Shown here: positions 6,158-7,725 of the stretch, piece by piece
Numbering within the stretch: the stretch's first letter is position 1
Layout: each line of letters starts with the position of its first letter
Assembly: GCA_026417195.1 (NCBI GenBank)
Contig: JAOADS010000106.1
Location: 1-7,725 of the forward strand
Reading direction: 5' to 3'
DNA length: 7,725 bases
Source of the DNA: Ignavibacteria bacterium
GTDB lineage: Bacteria > Bacteroidota > Ignavibacteria > Tepidaquicellales > OLB5
Position numbers and translations under genes: made by a program
The notes under the pieces: generated by a model
The model's database searches: none
Seen by the model: only the letters and a program-made list of their open reading frames with translations
Told to the model about the DNA's origin: nothing

Positions 6158-7725
6158 TCAATACACACCTCTGTAATTAGATTGTTTGGTTACTTTTACA
6201 TCGTGAAGCTGAGGAGCTTTGATTCTGAGTTCAAACCTGTATCCTCTGTAAAGACCTCCTGGTATCCAGTTGAATGACATTTCCCAGCAATGCAGATCAC
6301 GGTATATTGTAACGTAGGGAGTTGTGAATTCCCTACCTACTAAGTCATAACCCGTTGAGAAGGTGAATTTCCATTTCGGAGTAAGGTTAAATCCCAGATT
6401 ACCGGATATGGTTGAAAACTTTCTTACATCAAAGGGATTCTGTCTGTTCAAACCGTAATTATAGTTAAGGCTTATATTCCATGGGATTGAGAAATCTGCA
6501 GGTCTGTCTCCGTAAATACCTATGTATTCAGTCTCATCAGTGTATTCACTGTATGTAGTGTCTTTTGAGTCTGTACTTAAGTCCCCGCCCTGAAGCGAAG
6601 TTGATAAAGAAATGTTGAATGAAGTAAGTTGTGCAAGTCTTTTCTCTTCACTTAACAGAAATTTATTTATTCTACCCGTTCCCTGAACATATTTGTATAG
6701 GTTAAACGATGCTCCTCCGCCAATGTTTAAAAAGTTTCCGATCTGAGTACGGTAACCTACCCCTATTTCAGAAAATTTCAAACTGTCTGCAGCGAAGTTA
6801 TAACCCACTGTTGCATTAAGGTTGAGTAGCTGGAATTTTTTGTCTGTAGTGTCACTTTCCCTTACTTTCATCTCAAACACATTTCCAACTGAAAAGTTAA
6901 TTGCCTGCTGTTCACCGGACGGAGCTCCACCGAAAACTTCTCTTTCATAAAACGAGTATTTAACATCCTGTCCGAACTGATTTTTATAGCTTCCATAAGC
7001 ATTCCACTTTGGCTTAGAAAAATCCGGCTGGTATGAATATGTGATTTGAGGTGTAATTATATGACGGAGCCCCAGTATTCCTAAAAATCTCGTATTGAAA
7101 ATTCCTATGAGACGTGTATTAATGGATATACCCGTGTTGAAGAATCTAAATGCTCTGAAACCTTTTATGTCTTTTACAATAACTGAACTGTCTGAAGGAT
7201 TAAATTCCTTGGTTATATATTTGTTGTACCAGACCTCGTTGTAATTTAAAAAGGGTGATATACTAAATTCTGAAATTTTCAGCGGTGCCGATATACTGAT
7301 AGACTGCCTCACTCCTCCCCGGCTGTTCTTTATAAAGTTTCTGTCCAGCACGGATGGGTTTGTGAGAACTTTCTCGTCACGATATAAAAGTTGTGAGTTA
7401 TATGTGTAGGAAACGGTTTCATACCATTTTAAATCTAACAGTGAGGTATTTTTTGTTCTAAAGGGGAAAGACTGACTCCTTGTGAAATTCACAGATGGTA
7501 TAACCTGTCTTACCTCACCTGATATGAGATTCTGATCTCTTGAATAGTTTATGCTGAGTGAGTTCGGAGTTCCCTCCCACACTTTTGAGAGAGTAATATT
7601 TGATAAGGCATTTTGTCTGAGCAGGTCATTCAGATTATTTGTTGAAGTGTTGTAATAATTTTTGCCGCTGAGGAAATTAACATTCGCGGTTAGATTCGTT
7701 GTAGGGTCTATGGTCTGGCTATGAG
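6158..7725 (-). CDS. lptD: LptD-like outer-membrane LPS assembly protein (C-terminal part)
   Basis: The visible 521 codons are the C-terminal part of a beta-barrel protein; the frame is open to the right edge, so the true start lies outside. A GTG at 7582 is not the start, because the 47 codons before it continue the same kind of sequence (DPTTNLTANVNF, LRQNALSNITLS). The text is a series of alternating polar/aromatic strands with short turns, as in an outer-membrane barrel. It includes LRHIITPQITYSYQPDFSKP and ends in TIYRDLHCWEMSFNWIPGG, YRGYRFELRIKAPQ and SNYRGVY. The DLHCWE signature and R-x-KAPQL end match the Bacteroidota LptD/OstA-like proteins, which with LptE insert lipopolysaccharide into the outer leaflet. 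The only cysteine in view is 43 residues from the C-terminus. I cannot see the N-terminal LptD/OstA domain, so another barrel of the same family is possible. Confidence 0.85.
   Translation of the reverse strand, partial: HSQTIDPTTNLTANVNFLSGKNYYNTSTNNLNDLLRQNALSNITLSKVWEGTPNSLSINYSRDQNLISGEVRQVIPSVNFTRSQSFPFRTKNTSLLDLKWYETVSYTYNSQLLYRDEKVLTNPSVLDRNFIKNSRGGVRQSISISAPLKISEFSISPFLNYNEVWYNKYITKEFNPSDSSVIVKDIKGFRAFRFFNTGISINTRLIGIFNTRFLGILGLRHIITPQITYSYQPDFSKPKWNAYGSYKNQFGQDVKYSFYEREVFGGAPSGEQQAINFSVGNVFEMKVRESDTTDKKFQLLNLNATVGYNFAADSLKFSEIGVGYRTQIGNFLNIGGGASFNLYKYVQGTGRINKFLLSEEKRLAQLTSFNISLSTSLQGGDLSTDSKDTTYSEYTDETEYIGIYGDRPADFSIPWNISLNYNYGLNRQNPFDVRKFSTISGNLGFNLTPKWKFTFSTGYDLVGREFTTPYVTIYRDLHCWEMSFNWIPGGLYRGYRFELRIKAPQLHDVKVTKQSNYRGVY

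Noticed and set aside
7580..7582. GTG as the start of the lptD-like gene
   Set aside because: The frame stays open upstream to the window edge with the same barrel-like composition, so the gene is truncated by the window and does not begin here.

Overview
The window looks like chromosomal DNA from an AT-rich, Gram-negative bacterium of the Bacteroidota/Ignavibacteria-Chlorobi group. Four things point there: the 5' end of the 16S rRNA gene (GGCGGCGTGCCTAATACATG followed by AAGTCAAC, and GTGGCGCACGGGTGAGTAAC); an rRNA promoter of the Bacteroidota TTG-N20-TAnnTTTG type; an LptD-like outer-membrane protein with the C-terminal DLHCWE signature typical of this group; and a histidine kinase with the group's HQLGTP phosphoacceptor box. 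A class such as Ignavibacteria is a guess from these fragments, not a measured placement.

Layout. (1) Positions 1-231 are the 5' end of a 16S rRNA gene on the minus strand, which continues past the left edge. (2) Positions 232-648 hold no convincing gene. They contain the rRNA leader (AT hairpin, boxA-like antiterminator site, second hairpin), the rRNA promoter on the minus strand and, less surely, a promoter for the divergent plus-strand genes. (3) Positions 649-4621 are a plus-strand operon of three very closely packed genes: a two-TM sensor histidine kinase, a stand-alone cyclic-nucleotide-binding-fold protein 2 nt downstream, and a large GT-C type membrane glycosyltransferase that appears to start at a TTG overlapping the previous stop. 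(4) Positions 4608-7725 are a minus-strand operon read from the right edge: the C-terminal part of an LptD-like protein, diaminopimelate epimerase (dapF, 0 nt gap), and a CmcI-family SAM methyltransferase (4 nt ATGA overlap). The last gene overlaps the tail of the glycosyltransferase by 14 nt.

The two operons share an envelope theme. LptD inserts lipopolysaccharide into the outer membrane, DapF makes meso-diaminopimelate for peptidoglycan and lysine, and the methyltransferase and glycosyltransferase probably modify sugars or lipids. The kinase and the cNMP-fold protein are plausible sensory inputs, but no response regulator is encoded here, so the link is inference.

I see no mobile element, CRISPR array, tRNA or phage gene. 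Most of the window is ordinary housekeeping and envelope DNA. The points most worth a second look are the structured rRNA leader and promoter, the altered catalytic or ligand-binding residues in the kinase and cNMP-fold proteins, and the long soluble tail of the glycosyltransferase.
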